Of a stretch of DNA of 64,000 bases, positions 37,036 to 45,498 are shown piece after piece; position 1 is the stretch's first letter, and every line of letters starts with the position of its first letter. The stretch spans positions 4,154,001-4,218,000 of the forward strand of contig CP197396.1 in the NCBI GenBank assembly GCA_052161885.1. The letters are read 5' to 3'. The DNA is from QKTW01 sp052161885. Lineage in GTDB: Bacteria > Bacteroidota > Bacteroidia > Chitinophagales > Chitinophagaceae. Made by a program: the position numbers and the translations under genes. The notes under the pieces were generated by a model. That model made no database searches and was not told the origin of the DNA. It was given only the letters and a program-made list of their open reading frames with translations.

Positions 37036-37602
37036 ATGCAAAATCCACGTCTCGCATCACGCTATGCTAAATCACTGCTCGACCTCGCTGTAGAACAAAA
37101 CGGCCTGGAAAGCACGCTTAATGATATGCAGCTGCTGGAAAACATCTGCCGTCAAAGCCGTGATTTTGCCAATGTGCTGGGTAGCCCGATCATAAAAGCC
37201 GATAAGAAACAGCAGATTTTTGATGCTGTTGTAGGAAATAATATCAGCGCGCTGAGCAAAGCTTTTATTAAACTGCTGCTGTCGAAAGGCCGTGAAGCAA
37301 ATCTTGCCGAAATAGCAACTGCTTTCATCAGCCAATACAAAGAACTGAAAAACATCAAGACCGTAAAGCTCACTACTGCCGGTCCTGTAAACGATACTGT
37401 AAAGAATGCTATTCTGCAGAAACTGCAGGGCAGCATGCCTGCGCAGAATACCATTGACCTGAAGACAGAAATAAATCCGGACCTGATAGGTGGATTTGTA
37501 CTGCAGATGGACGATAAACTGATTGATGCAAGCGTACGCCGTGATCTGAATGATATCAAAGCTCAGTTCCTTGGCAACATTTACGTAAGCAAACTGAATT
37601 AA
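37036..37602 (+). CDS. atpH: ATP synthase F1 subunit delta
   Basis: 188 aa. Links F1 to the b-subunit stalk. The N-terminal helical domain (ASRYAKSLLDLAVEQ) and the C-terminal DLKTEINPDLIGGFVLQMDDKLIDASV match the family, including the GGF signature. Standard length. Starts about 47 bases after atpF, just after the palindromes, and is followed by atpA. Confidence 0.96.
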   Translation: MQNPRLASRYAKSLLDLAVEQNGLESTLNDMQLLENICRQSRDFANVLGSPIIKADKKQQIFDAVVGNNISALSKAFIKLLLSKGREANLAEIATAFISQYKELKNIKTVKLTTAGPVNDTVKNAILQKLQGSMPAQNTIDLKTEINPDLIGGFVLQMDDKLIDASVRRDLNDIKAQFLGNIYVSKLN

Positions 37603-37632
37603 TAATTGTAAATTTTTTAATCTTTTATAATC

Positions 37633-39213
37633 ATGGTTGAGATTAAACCGGATGAAATATCGGCGATATTGCGCCAACAGTTAAGCAACTTCGATGCAGG
37701 TGCTAACCTGGAAGAAGTAGGTACCGTACTGCAGGTAGGTGATGGTATTGCCCGCGTTTATGGCCTGAACGGCGTACGTCAGGGTGAGCTGGTGAAATTT
37801 GACAATGGTGTGCAGGCAATCGCTCTGAACCTTGAAGAAGATAACGTGGGTGTGGTATTGATGGGTGATGGTTCTGAAATTAAAGAAGGTGCACAGGTGC
37901 GCCGTACCGGCCAGATCGCCTCTATTAAAGTAGGTGAAGGCATGGTAGGCCGCGTGGTAAATACACTGGGTGAGCCGATTGATGGTAAAGGCCCTATTAC
38001 TGGCGAACTGTATGAAATGCCTATCGAGCGTAAAGCTCCGGGCGTTGTATTCCGTGAGCCGGTAAAAGAACCGCTGCAGACAGGTATCAAAGCGATCGAT
38101 GCAATGATCCCTATCGGCCGTGGTCAGCGTGAGCTCGTAATCGGTGACCGCCAGACTGGTAAAACTGCCATCTGTATCGATACGATCATCAACCAGAAAG
38201 AATTTTTCGATGCAGGTAAACCTGTTTACTGTATATATGTAGCGATCGGCCAGAAAGCATCTACCATTGCCGGTGTGATGAAAACCCTGGAAGAAAACGG
38301 TGCAATGGCTTATACCATCATCGTAGCTGCTCCTGCTGCTGACCCTGCTCCGCTGCAGTTCTACGCTCCGTTTGCCGGTGCTGCCATCGGTGAGTTCTTC
38401 CGTGATACAGGCCGTCCCGCACTGGTAGTTTATGACGATCTGTCTAAACAGGCCGTGGCTTACCGTGAGGTATCCCTGCTGCTCCGCCGTCCTCCTGGCC
38501 GCGAGGCATATCCTGGTGACGTATTCTACCTGCATAGCCGCCTGCTGGAACGTTCTGCGAAAGTGATCAACAACGATGGCATCGCTAAAAACATGAACGA
38601 TCTGCCGGAAAGCATCAAACACCTCGTAAAAGGTGGTGGTTCGCTGACCGCTCTTCCGATCATCGAAACACAGGCTGGTGACGTATCTGCATACATTCCT
38701 ACAAACGTGATCTCGATCACTGACGGACAGATATTCCTTGAGTCTAACCTCTTCCTGGCCGGTATCCGTCCTGCGATCAACGTAGGTATCTCCGTAAGCC
38801 GTGTGGGTGGTAGCGCTCAGATCAAATCCATGAAGAAAGTAGCAGGTACCCTGAAACTCGATCAGGCCCTCTACCGCGAAATGGAAGCGTTCTCCAAATT
38901 TGGTGGTGACCTCGATGCTGCTACCAAAGTAGTACTGGATAAAGGTAGCCGTAACGTGGAAATCCTGAAACAGGCACAATACTCTCCGTACAGCGTGGAA
39001 AAACAGGTAGCCATGATCTACCTGGGTACCAACAACCTGATCCGCGAAGTACCGGTGAAAAATGTTCAGGCTTTTGAAGCTGCTTTCATCCGTGAAATGG
39101 AAATCAAAATGCCGGATGTACTGACAGAATTCAAGAAAGGTAACCTGCCGGAAGATGGCATCAATAAAATGGTGAAACTGGCACAGGACCTGATCCCTCA
39201 GTTCAAAAACTAA
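37633..39213 (+). CDS. atpA: ATP synthase F1 subunit alpha
   Basis: 526 aa. Non-catalytic nucleotide-binding subunit of the F1 hexamer. P-loop GDRQTGKT is present, with VVYDDLSKQAVAYREVSLLLRRPPGREAYPGD spanning the visitor and arginine-finger region (positions quoted in part only) and ISVSRVGGSAQ near the C-terminal domain. Standard length. A strong terminator follows, with no atpG after it, which is unusual because atpG normally comes next. Confidence 0.98.
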   Translation: MVEIKPDEISAILRQQLSNFDAGANLEEVGTVLQVGDGIARVYGLNGVRQGELVKFDNGVQAIALNLEEDNVGVVLMGDGSEIKEGAQVRRTGQIASIKVGEGMVGRVVNTLGEPIDGKGPITGELYEMPIERKAPGVVFREPVKEPLQTGIKAIDAMIPIGRGQRELVIGDRQTGKTAICIDTIINQKEFFDAGKPVYCIYVAIGQKASTIAGVMKTLEENGAMAYTIIVAAPAADPAPLQFYAPFAGAAIGEFFRDTGRPALVVYDDLSKQAVAYREVSLLLRRPPGREAYPGDVFYLHSRLLERSAKVINNDGIAKNMNDLPESIKHLVKGGGSLTALPIIETQAGDVSAYIPTNVISITDGQIFLESNLFLAGIRPAINVGISVSRVGGSAQIKSMKKVAGTLKLDQALYREMEAFSKFGGDLDAATKVVLDKGSRNVEILKQAQYSPYSVEKQVAMIYLGTNNLIREVPVKNVQAFEAAFIREMEIKMPDVLTEFKKGNLPEDGINKMVKLAQDLIPQFKN

Positions 39214-39237
39214 TCTTTTCGGTTAATACTGATATAA

Positions 39238-39266
39238 ATAATCCCCGCCACTCCGGCGGGGATTAT
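39238..39266. terminator. Terminator after atpA
   Basis: A perfect 12-bp stem (39238-39249 with 39255-39266) with a 5-base loop, between atpA and the end of the minus-strand gene at 39291. It can serve both directions. Confidence 0.85.
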
Positions 39267-39290
39267 TGCTTTTATGGCTGCCCTGCATTT

Positions 39291-40046
39291 TTACATAAAT
39301 CCATGCTGAATAAGATAGCTGGTAACCTCCTTAATCTTCATATCATCGGTTGTATTTTTGGACAAGGGTATTGAAACCAGGCGATTGTTTTTGTAGAGCA
39401 ATAAGGAACAGCTTTCCGAAAAATTCTGATAGCTGGCCTGTGCAATAATGGTATTATTTTCCGGCTGAAAGAAGCGTACGATATGGCCCGGCATATTACT
39501 GATCATCTCATCGTTTATGCGGTATTTTCCTACTAATTTATAATCCTGTTTGATTTCACCATTCATTATAAAAAGTGGTGCGGATGTATTCCGCACGACG
39601 ATTGTATAATCATTAGCAGTGTTTACGGTATTGCTTCCTGCAACCGCTGTTGCAGCATTGCCCTCATACGCTGCACAAAGACGTGCGACTCCGTCTTCTG
39701 ACAGCCTGCCATTTTTTATAACGCCGAGCGCGACTATTTTTTTGGCCATCATTTTTTTGAATCCCATGGTCATATTGCACTGTGCTGTGTTGGGCATCCC
39801 GGTAAAGTGAATGTCCAGCCGGCCGGTTCCGTTAGGATTTTTTTCAGCAGCAGGATCAAAAGAAATAAGCTGGTCGCCATCCATATTCTGTACAACAAAT
39901 GCCTGCTGTGCCATGTTGCCTGTGCTGATGATTTTAAATGAAGGCACATCCTCTACAGAAACCACATCTTTTTCAATGGACACCTTCTGCGCAAAGATGG
40001 CAGGCGATATGAAAAACAGGATAAAAATGAAGAATAGTTTTTTCAT
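39291..40046 (-). CDS. Secreted protein of unknown function
   Basis: 251 aa from ATG 40046; upstream ATGs in frame give an unlikely extension. An N-terminal signal peptide (FIFILFFISPAIFA) precedes the mature protein. No catalytic motif is visible. The second half contains NTSAPLFIMNGEI and PGHIVRFFQP, and ends with a helix-like YLIQHGFM. The same ~57-residue segment is encoded by the broken gene at 48447-48862 on the other side of the accessory region, so this is the intact member of a duplicated family. Confidence 0.75.
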   Translation of the reverse strand: MKKLFFIFILFFISPAIFAQKVSIEKDVVSVEDVPSFKIISTGNMAQQAFVVQNMDGDQLISFDPAAEKNPNGTGRLDIHFTGMPNTAQCNMTMGFKKMMAKKIVALGVIKNGRLSEDGVARLCAAYEGNAATAVAGSNTVNTANDYTIVVRNTSAPLFIMNGEIKQDYKLVGKYRINDEMISNMPGHIVRFFQPENNTIIAQASYQNFSESCSLLLYKNNRLVSIPLSKNTTDDMKIKEVTSYLIQHGFM

Positions 40047-40154
40047 AGTTTTTAAATTTATTATAACAATAATAACATCTTCAGCCTGTAAAAAATGATA
40101 AAAACGAGTAATTTTTATGATAGGCAATATTTTTCTGACGGTTCCGGAAAATAA

Positions 40155-40180
40155 AAATTCCCACATAAGAGCGGGAATTT
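40155..40180 (-). terminator. Terminator of the 40210-40635 gene
   Basis: Stem 40155-40162 with 40173-40180 (8 bp), followed on the minus strand by TTTTTATTTT. Located 30 bases after the stop of the membrane protein gene, so it marks the 3' end of the effector-like operon. Confidence 0.82.
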
Positions 40181-40209
40181 CTCAGTTGATGCCTTATTGA
40201 AATAACGAA

Positions 40210-40635
40210 TTACCGGCTTTGGCCATGCCTGTTATTTCTTATAATTACCAGGTCAAAAATTATTTCAGCAACAATGGCAATAACATAAAGCCAGCTGTAA
40301 AATGGTTCAGGATGATCTGTGCCCTTATAGCCGAGTTTAGTCATCACAAGGTTGAAAAGAAATACCCCGGCAGCTGAAATTAATACCTGGCAAAGAATCC
40401 CCCAGTAAGAAAATTTTGAAAATTTTCTGATCAGCAGATAGATGCCTGACAGGGCAGGCGGAATGGAATAAAGGAGGCACAGGCAAAAAACACACAAGAA
40501 TTCAAAGCCGTGAAACTGTTTTAGCATAAGGACGTCTGCAAGACTGTAGTGGCCAAGCTGCAGGGGAAACACAAACATAAAATACCCCCATAGGACAAGG
40601 CTTCTTATGAACATATGCTTTGCGGGTTGTCGCAT
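40210..40635 (-). CDS. Small four-helix membrane protein, candidate immunity protein
   Basis: 141 aa with four hydrophobic segments (around residues 10-28, 47-67, 78-98 and 115-135) and charged ends. No family recognised. It starts 2 bases after the DUF6402-like gene, implying translational coupling, and is the last gene of the operon. A membrane protein coupled to an effector-like protein is the usual layout of a toxin/immunity pair; that is inference. Confidence 0.7.
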   Translation of the reverse strand: MRQPAKHMFIRSLVLWGYFMFVFPLQLGHYSLADVLMLKQFHGFEFLCVFCLCLLYSIPPALSGIYLLIRKFSKFSYWGILCQVLISAAGVFLFNLVMTKLGYKGTDHPEPFYSWLYVIAIVAEIIFDLVIIRNNRHGQSR

Positions 40636-40637
40636 GA

Positions 40638-41717
40638 TCAGGTTTTTTGTATAAAGAAAATGATATTTTGTGTCTTACTGATAACAGAATTGCTTAAGTA
40701 CATAAGCTTTGTCTGGAGGTTAAAATCTCCACCCAGGCCTATATTCCTTTGCCGCAGTCTTCTGTAATCTTTATTGGCTATTTCTACCCAACCCGATCCT
40801 GCAGTGAGTGAGAAGCGGGCCGGTTCACTCGCCTTATTGATATCCGGGTTCCAGTACCCGAGGCTTTGTTCATCGTTAAATGAAAATTCATCGAAGAAAC
40901 GATATCCCACGTCGGTAAGTTTCAGATACAATTGTCTGTAATCAGCACTGTTGAAATCCTGGTCAGTAACTGCACCTTTTGCATATACACGCATTGAAAA
41001 TCTGCCGAACGATGCGCCTACATCATCTTTATCGCCAACAGCAGAGCCAATAACATAGGAACGTACAAAGTTCATTTTGGGCGGCGTCTCATCCATATTG
41101 AAGTTTCCGAAAGTGTGGTCTCCAAAGTCATTAATACCTTGCAGAAACGGTAATGCTTTATGATAGGCAGTATCAACAGAGGACAAATCTATATTATATA
41201 AAAGAAAATTAGAGCTGCCACTTGTAAACGTTTTTCCTGAATAGTTTACATAGTCGTACCAGGAAGCGTAGCTCACTCCCTTAATGTCTTTTACCAGGTC
41301 TTGCTCTGCATCTTTGGCGCGTGTCACAGATGTTGCAAATTCGTAAGGTACTTCTACAGCTTCCTTACTGCCTTCCAGCCAATGAACCTGGCAATAGGCG
41401 GAATAAGGCCAGCCAAGCTTCAGCATGATGAGCGGTAGGTCAATAATGAGTTTTTCCGCAGGGCTCAGATTTGCATACATTTTAGGATCAATGGATTTTC
41501 TTACCGCTGCCTGCCGCTGCATTATTTCCTGGCTTGTTACTTTCCTTCCGTTAATGATGATGGTGCCGGCCTCGTAGCTGTTATCTCCACCGCCACCACC
41601 TGCTGCGTCATCGTCGGTTGCCTGTGTATCCAGTACATCTGTATCGGTTATATAGTTTTGTGATGTTACTTCAGCTACAGACAGGATGTCTGCCGCATTG
41701 TCAAATAGGTTTGCCAT
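40638..41717 (-). CDS. DUF6402-like protein with acidic Gly-rich N-terminus (candidate effector)
   Basis: 359 aa, no signal peptide. Residues 1-47 are a low-complexity leader with a hydrophobic start and an Asp/Gly-rich stretch ending in DDDAAGGGGGD. The rest resembles, from memory, DUF6402: LPLIMLKLGWPYSA, a segment with DFGDHTFGNF, a Tyr/Asp-rich stretch and EQSLGYWNP near residue 300. DUF6402 has no known activity but is often found near secretion systems. The leader looks like that of the 42407-43636 product. Coupled to a four-helix membrane protein gene 2 bases downstream. Confidence 0.6.
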   Translation of the reverse strand: MANLFDNAADILSVAEVTSQNYITDTDVLDTQATDDDAAGGGGGDNSYEAGTIIINGRKVTSQEIMQRQAAVRKSIDPKMYANLSPAEKLIIDLPLIMLKLGWPYSAYCQVHWLEGSKEAVEVPYEFATSVTRAKDAEQDLVKDIKGVSYASWYDYVNYSGKTFTSGSSNFLLYNIDLSSVDTAYHKALPFLQGINDFGDHTFGNFNMDETPPKMNFVRSYVIGSAVGDKDDVGASFGRFSMRVYAKGAVTDQDFNSADYRQLYLKLTDVGYRFFDEFSFNDEQSLGYWNPDINKASEPARFSLTAGSGWVEIANKDYRRLRQRNIGLGGDFNLQTKLMYLSNSVISKTQNIIFFIQKT

Positions 41718-41829
41718 AAAAAGGGGTTTAATAGTTATAAATATTGTCTGTTTTCATTAGCCCTGCCGTTCCTGTTTGCCAGGTTTGCAGAGAAAAGGCG
41801 GGGAGATGTTGCTTAGATGTTTGGTAATA

Positions 41830-42414
41830 TCAATAGCCTTCATTTTTTATCTGCGTAAAATCCTTTCCCTGGTTCTGATCTTTGCCTTTTACCGGCCACC
41901 AGGTATTATTCTGCAGTTCATACTCTTTCATCTTTGTATAAATGAGTTTCCTGCTATGGTCATTGTAGCGGAATACCTGTACAAATAATGAGGCACCTGT
42001 GTATCTGTCGGATTTGGTCATCTGCATTACCCACAGCTCTTTTCCATGAAAAACTACTTCTGCAAAAGCATCTGAGTATTTTCCCCAGAAGAAAGGCCAA
42101 GCAATATGATCGTTGCTGTACGAGATGGCGTGGCCATTATTGCTTAACACTACTGTCAACGGGCGAAGTGCCTGTAATGAATCTTCATTATTATGCAATG
42201 TATCCGGCAGCAGCAGCATGCAGTAATCCTTTTGCCGGTCGTTGTCCAGGTACCCGGCGTAAAGCCTGTACAGGCGGTAGCCTTTCGGTATGTATTTTTT
42301 TACCGGCTGCTCCGATTGTGCATTGATACGTATGATGTTTTTAAAACGCCAGTTATCACGTTGTGCAACGGCGAAAATCGGGGCAAATAATAATATGAAA
42401 ATGAGCTTATACAT
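41830..42414 (-). CDS. Exported protein, candidate immunity partner of the lysozyme-like effector
   Basis: 194 aa with a signal peptide (LIFILLFAPIFAVAQ). No family is recognised; there is a segment GYLDNDRQKDYCMLLL like the calcium-binding 'GDLNGD' turn of VCBS/FG-GAP proteins, followed by aromatic strands. Its start codon lies inside the end of the upstream gene (8-base overlap), so it is translationally coupled to the effector-like gene. A periplasmic location would fit protection of cell wall against a muramidase; that is inference. Confidence 0.65.
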   Translation of the reverse strand: MYKLIFILLFAPIFAVAQRDNWRFKNIIRINAQSEQPVKKYIPKGYRLYRLYAGYLDNDRQKDYCMLLLPDTLHNNEDSLQALRPLTVVLSNNGHAISYSNDHIAWPFFWGKYSDAFAEVVFHGKELWVMQMTKSDRYTGASLFVQVFRYNDHSRKLIYTKMKEYELQNNTWWPVKGKDQNQGKDFTQIKNEGY

Positions 42415-43636
42415 TGCTGCAAATGGCGCTTACGTAATTTCGTTTTTTTGCGTTTTCAGGATAGATGACCCAGCTGTACTTTCCTTTACCTCCTTCCAGC
42501 TTATAAAACAACCCTCCGTTGTAGGAGCGGATCAGGTTAGCTTCGAGGAAAGAACGTTTATTGCTGTCTGCGGTACCAAAATAAGGATTGACTTGGTCAA
42601 AACCGGCTATCGAAGTAGGTATGTGACTGAATATAATATTGTTGTAGGTTATGTCATCCGGGATCTCAATATTCTCGGGGTGGTCATTAAAGGTCTTTAT
42701 AAAGTCGGCTGTAAACCACTTGCTCATAATGCCTGCTACATACGTGGCTTTTTCCAGTATCGTGGTAACACCTGTGTCTATATTTTTCTTCCAGTCCCAT
42801 AGATAAGACAGATCAATGTTGTCGTCGTATTGCTGATCACGTTGTGTAAGTCCCCAGCCATCGGGTATGCCAAAGTGGGGCATGCCTTTACTGTCAAACT
42901 GGAGATAGCTGGATTCGTCGGTAATGAGTGCTTTGAAAAACCAGTAAGTAGTCCCATATTTTTTCAGGTCTATATAAGCATCTATAGTTTCCCGCGTTGG
43001 GTTTTCTCCTTTTATTACAAATTTGAATGTAGCCACAGGTTTGCTCATTTTTGCATCATCATATACGGATATGGTCGCATTGCCGCCATACAGCTGATCT
43101 CCGAAATTAAATTCATAGTTCCGTCGAAATGGTTTTTCATAAGGTTTGGCATCACTGTTGCCATTCCTGAAATTAAGCATTTCAGGCTGCTGTTTTACAA
43201 TGCCTTGCCCACTGAAATAAGTACGTCTCAGGTGAGTGCCTCCGTTATTGTCTGTTATCGTTTTTTTATATTCAATTTCAAGTTTTGCATACAACGGACT
43301 AAAGCCAAAGTCGCCGGGTAGAACAACAGAGGCAAGCATATACGGCATTGCGGGTTCGGTGCTGATGTACAAGGCATCTTTTTCTTTGACCAACTCATCC
43401 TGATCGTTGTACAATTCTATTTTAAAACGTGGCGGGGCTTTTTTGGCCGGGGCTTTGGTACTGCCTTTGCCACCACCGTCATCGTCGTCTTCAATATCTT
43501 CATTCTCTGTTTCTACTACACTTTTTGTTACATCATCGTCACTTACTACCTGTGGTGTTGTGTCAAATGTGTTATCAGTGCTGGTTACTGCATTGTCAAG
43601 TACGGCAATTACAGTATTAATTATGCTGTTTTCCAT
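42407..43636 (-). CDS. Lysozyme/lytic-transglycosylase-like protein with acidic N-terminal leader (candidate effector)
   Basis: 409 aa, no signal peptide. Residues 1-55 are low complexity: a short hydrophobic start, then Thr/Asp-rich, ending in DIEDDDDGGGKG. A middle domain (70-220) of probable beta structure follows. Residues 237-285 contain TDESSYLQF, GWGLTQ and LWDWKKN, in the order of the catalytic Glu and downstream motifs of phage-type lytic transglycosylases, with Glu241 as the candidate catalytic residue. If right, it would cut peptidoglycan. Overlaps the next, exported gene by 8 bases. Assignment is by motif only. Confidence 0.55.
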   Translation of the reverse strand: MENSIINTVIAVLDNAVTSTDNTFDTTPQVVSDDDVTKSVVETENEDIEDDDDGGGKGSTKAPAKKAPPRFKIELYNDQDELVKEKDALYISTEPAMPYMLASVVLPGDFGFSPLYAKLEIEYKKTITDNNGGTHLRRTYFSGQGIVKQQPEMLNFRNGNSDAKPYEKPFRRNYEFNFGDQLYGGNATISVYDDAKMSKPVATFKFVIKGENPTRETIDAYIDLKKYGTTYWFFKALITDESSYLQFDSKGMPHFGIPDGWGLTQRDQQYDDNIDLSYLWDWKKNIDTGVTTILEKATYVAGIMSKWFTADFIKTFNDHPENIEIPDDITYNNIIFSHIPTSIAGFDQVNPYFGTADSNKRSFLEANLIRSYNGGLFYKLEGGKGKYSWVIYPENAKKRNYVSAICSNV

Positions 43637-43719
43637 GTGATATAGAGTTTAAGTGGAGAGTCGTTTTATCTCTTCCTGTTATAGTTAATGTTCTTCCCCA
43701 TACTATTCCGGTGCCGGGT

Positions 43720-44247
43720 TTATCTATGTTTTCCGGATTTCTTTGATGTTCCGGATAATTGTATAATCCTGAATTTTTTCCTCATAGCCTTTTGGGCCAG
43801 CAGCGTAGTTATCTCCTGAAATCCCCTGAGCAGAATGGGTTTGACCGGATAATACCGTTCTGTTCTGCCCGAGTTATAATAATGCCTTGTAATAAAGCAA
43901 TAGCTGGCGGCTGTGTTTATAAACTGCACCGTTATTGTATCAGTAATCGTCTTTGTCTGCTGGATAAAACCAACCTTATTTCCTTTCAACTTTATATGCC
44001 CGCCGTAAGTGCCTGATGTGGCACTGCCGTTGCAGGTTGCACAGATAAGCACTTTTCTGAACGAATCTGTGTGGTCAGGCAAATGGTAAATAATGATATT
44101 CTCATCATTGTCTTTACTGTAACCTACAAGAACAAAGCTTTTGCTTCCGGTAGCTATGGTATCAACTATATCGTAGTTTGACAAGCCCTGGCATATTGCA
44201 TTAACCGGTAGTGTCAATAACAGAATCTTCAGGATGCGTTTCATCAT
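43720..44247 (-). CDS. Small exported protein, uncharacterised
   Basis: About 175 aa from ATG 44247 or 44244 (MKRILKILLLTLPVNAICQG, signal peptide); a longer frame upstream overlaps the preceding gene. The mature part is beta-rich with no known motif (ATGSKSFVLVGYSKDN, TDTITVQFINTA). It follows another small exported protein by 10 bases, in the first effector-like module, and is a candidate immunity protein. Confidence 0.55.
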   Translation of the reverse strand: MMKRILKILLLTLPVNAICQGLSNYDIVDTIATGSKSFVLVGYSKDNDENIIIYHLPDHTDSFRKVLICATCNGSATSGTYGGHIKLKGNKVGFIQQTKTITDTITVQFINTAASYCFITRHYYNSGRTERYYPVKPILLRGFQEITTLLAQKAMRKKFRIIQLSGTSKKSGKHR

Positions 44248-44257
44248 ATTCTTGTGC

Positions 44258-44632
44258 TCAGAATGGAGGTACGCCCCGGGCGAAATATGTGTTGATCTTC
44301 CCGGATGTATCAAATGTGACGATATGGCTCCATGAATTGGACCATTTTTTTAAAAGTCTGTATTTAGGCCTGTACCAGATCATATAACCGGTAAATTTTC
44401 CCTTATGATTTACGCTAAACTCCATCAGTTTCAGTTTCCTCTTCTTGCTTATTACTACATAATTGCCTTCAGGTAATTTTCTTTTATCGGGGTAAATGCC
44501 AAAAGTATACACCTCATCGGAAATATATGAAAACAAGCTAGTGTCCGGACTGTAGATTACATGTTGCCCAATAGCATGCCCGCATAATAATAAGCATAGT
44601 AATATCAGAAGACTGCTGAAACGTTTATACAT
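44258..44632 (-). CDS. Small exported protein, candidate immunity partner
   Basis: 124 aa with a signal peptide (SLLILLCLLLCGHAIGQ). The mature part is Tyr/Lys/Trp-rich with no recognised motif. Its start is 3 bases after the stop of the 44636-45442 gene, implying translational coupling. It and the next gene are both exported, so the first module may have two protective proteins. Function is inferred from position only. Confidence 0.6.
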   Translation of the reverse strand: MYKRFSSLLILLCLLLCGHAIGQHVIYSPDTSLFSYISDEVYTFGIYPDKRKLPEGNYVVISKKRKLKLMEFSVNHKGKFTGYMIWYRPKYRLLKKWSNSWSHIVTFDTSGKINTYFARGVPPF

Positions 44633-44635
44633 AGC

Positions 44636-45442
44636 TTAAAGTGTTAAATTTGAAAAAGACAATTTGCCGGTAAGGTTGTTTTTCTTGATTAATATTCCAT
44701 CGTTATCGTAATATATTGTTTTGTAAATATACGTATCGCTTACTTTCCTTGGATCATCCGGGTCATTGGCTGTCCAGTTTTGCTCAATAGGCATACTTAC
44801 ATTTTTGCCGGCCATTTCATTCCATACCGCGACTTCTGCATTACGCGCAGCGATATGAATATCGTGGATATTGTCCATTGTTTTGCTGCTTAGCTTTTCC
44901 TCATACCGGTCAGTTTTGGTTCTTTCATACAGGAAGTGATATATCAATACCGCCTGCATTACATTTTTGTAATGCTTTAGTCCGCTGAAGTTAAAATCTT
45001 CCAGGTCTACAAGGCCATTCACATATCCGTCAAACTCAATGTTGCTTATCCCCTTGTCAACACGAAGTTTTATTGGCTGTGAGGCATTATGGCCTGTATT
45101 GTCATCTAATATTTTGGCGAGTGTATAGGACTGGTCTGCAGCCGAAATAACATTGGAGGGTATACTGTTTTCTTTTATCGTTACCTCACCTGTATCCGTA
45201 TTAAGTTTCAGAATAGACCCGCTTCTTTTGTTCATCAGATCGAAGAAATCTTTTCCCGCGCGGTCTGGCGGGTTTCCCTTTTTGTCGCAAATAAATATAC
45301 CCTTGATATTATTATCTGTGCTGTTTGTGTCATCACCATCAAAAGAATCAGGAACACTTGTTTGTGTTACTGCATCATATATTACGGAATCCGGATCTGT
45401 TTCATCTTTGCTGTCCAATACAGCATCTTTCCAGTTGTTCAT
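44636..45442 (-). CDS. Effector-like protein with RHS-tail-type C-terminal domain (candidate)
   Basis: 268 aa, no signal peptide. The first ~45 residues are acidic and low complexity (DSFDGDDTNSTDNN). The C-terminal part has FDGYVNGLVDLEDF, IYHFLYERT and HDIHIAARNAEVAVWNE, which in my memory resembles an uncharacterised domain at the ends of Bacteroidota RHS proteins. No catalytic residues can be named. Followed after 3 bases by an exported protein gene. A terminator upstream separates it from the 587-aa protein gene. Confidence 0.5.
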   Translation of the reverse strand: MNNWKDAVLDSKDETDPDSVIYDAVTQTSVPDSFDGDDTNSTDNNIKGIFICDKKGNPPDRAGKDFFDLMNKRSGSILKLNTDTGEVTIKENSIPSNVISAADQSYTLAKILDDNTGHNASQPIKLRVDKGISNIEFDGYVNGLVDLEDFNFSGLKHYKNVMQAVLIYHFLYERTKTDRYEEKLSSKTMDNIHDIHIAARNAEVAVWNEMAGKNVSMPIEQNWTANDPDDPRKVSDTYIYKTIYYDNDGILIKKNNLTGKLSFSNLTL

Positions 45443-45460
45443 AGCGTTTAATGATTTTAT

Positions 45461-45493
45461 AAAGAACCTGGATAAATTTTATCCAGGTTCTTT
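45461..45493 (-). terminator. Terminator of the 587-aa protein gene
   Basis: A perfect 13-bp stem (45461-45473 with 45481-45493), 7-base loop, and T-rich tail on the minus strand. It ends 6 bases after the stop at 45499, so the downstream effector-like genes need read-through or their own promoter. Confidence 0.88.
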
Positions 45494-45498
45494 AATTT

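Noticed and set aside
37681..38979. Long minus-strand frame opposite atpA
   Set aside because: Shadow of a highly codon-biased gene; His/Thr/Cys-rich without domain signals.
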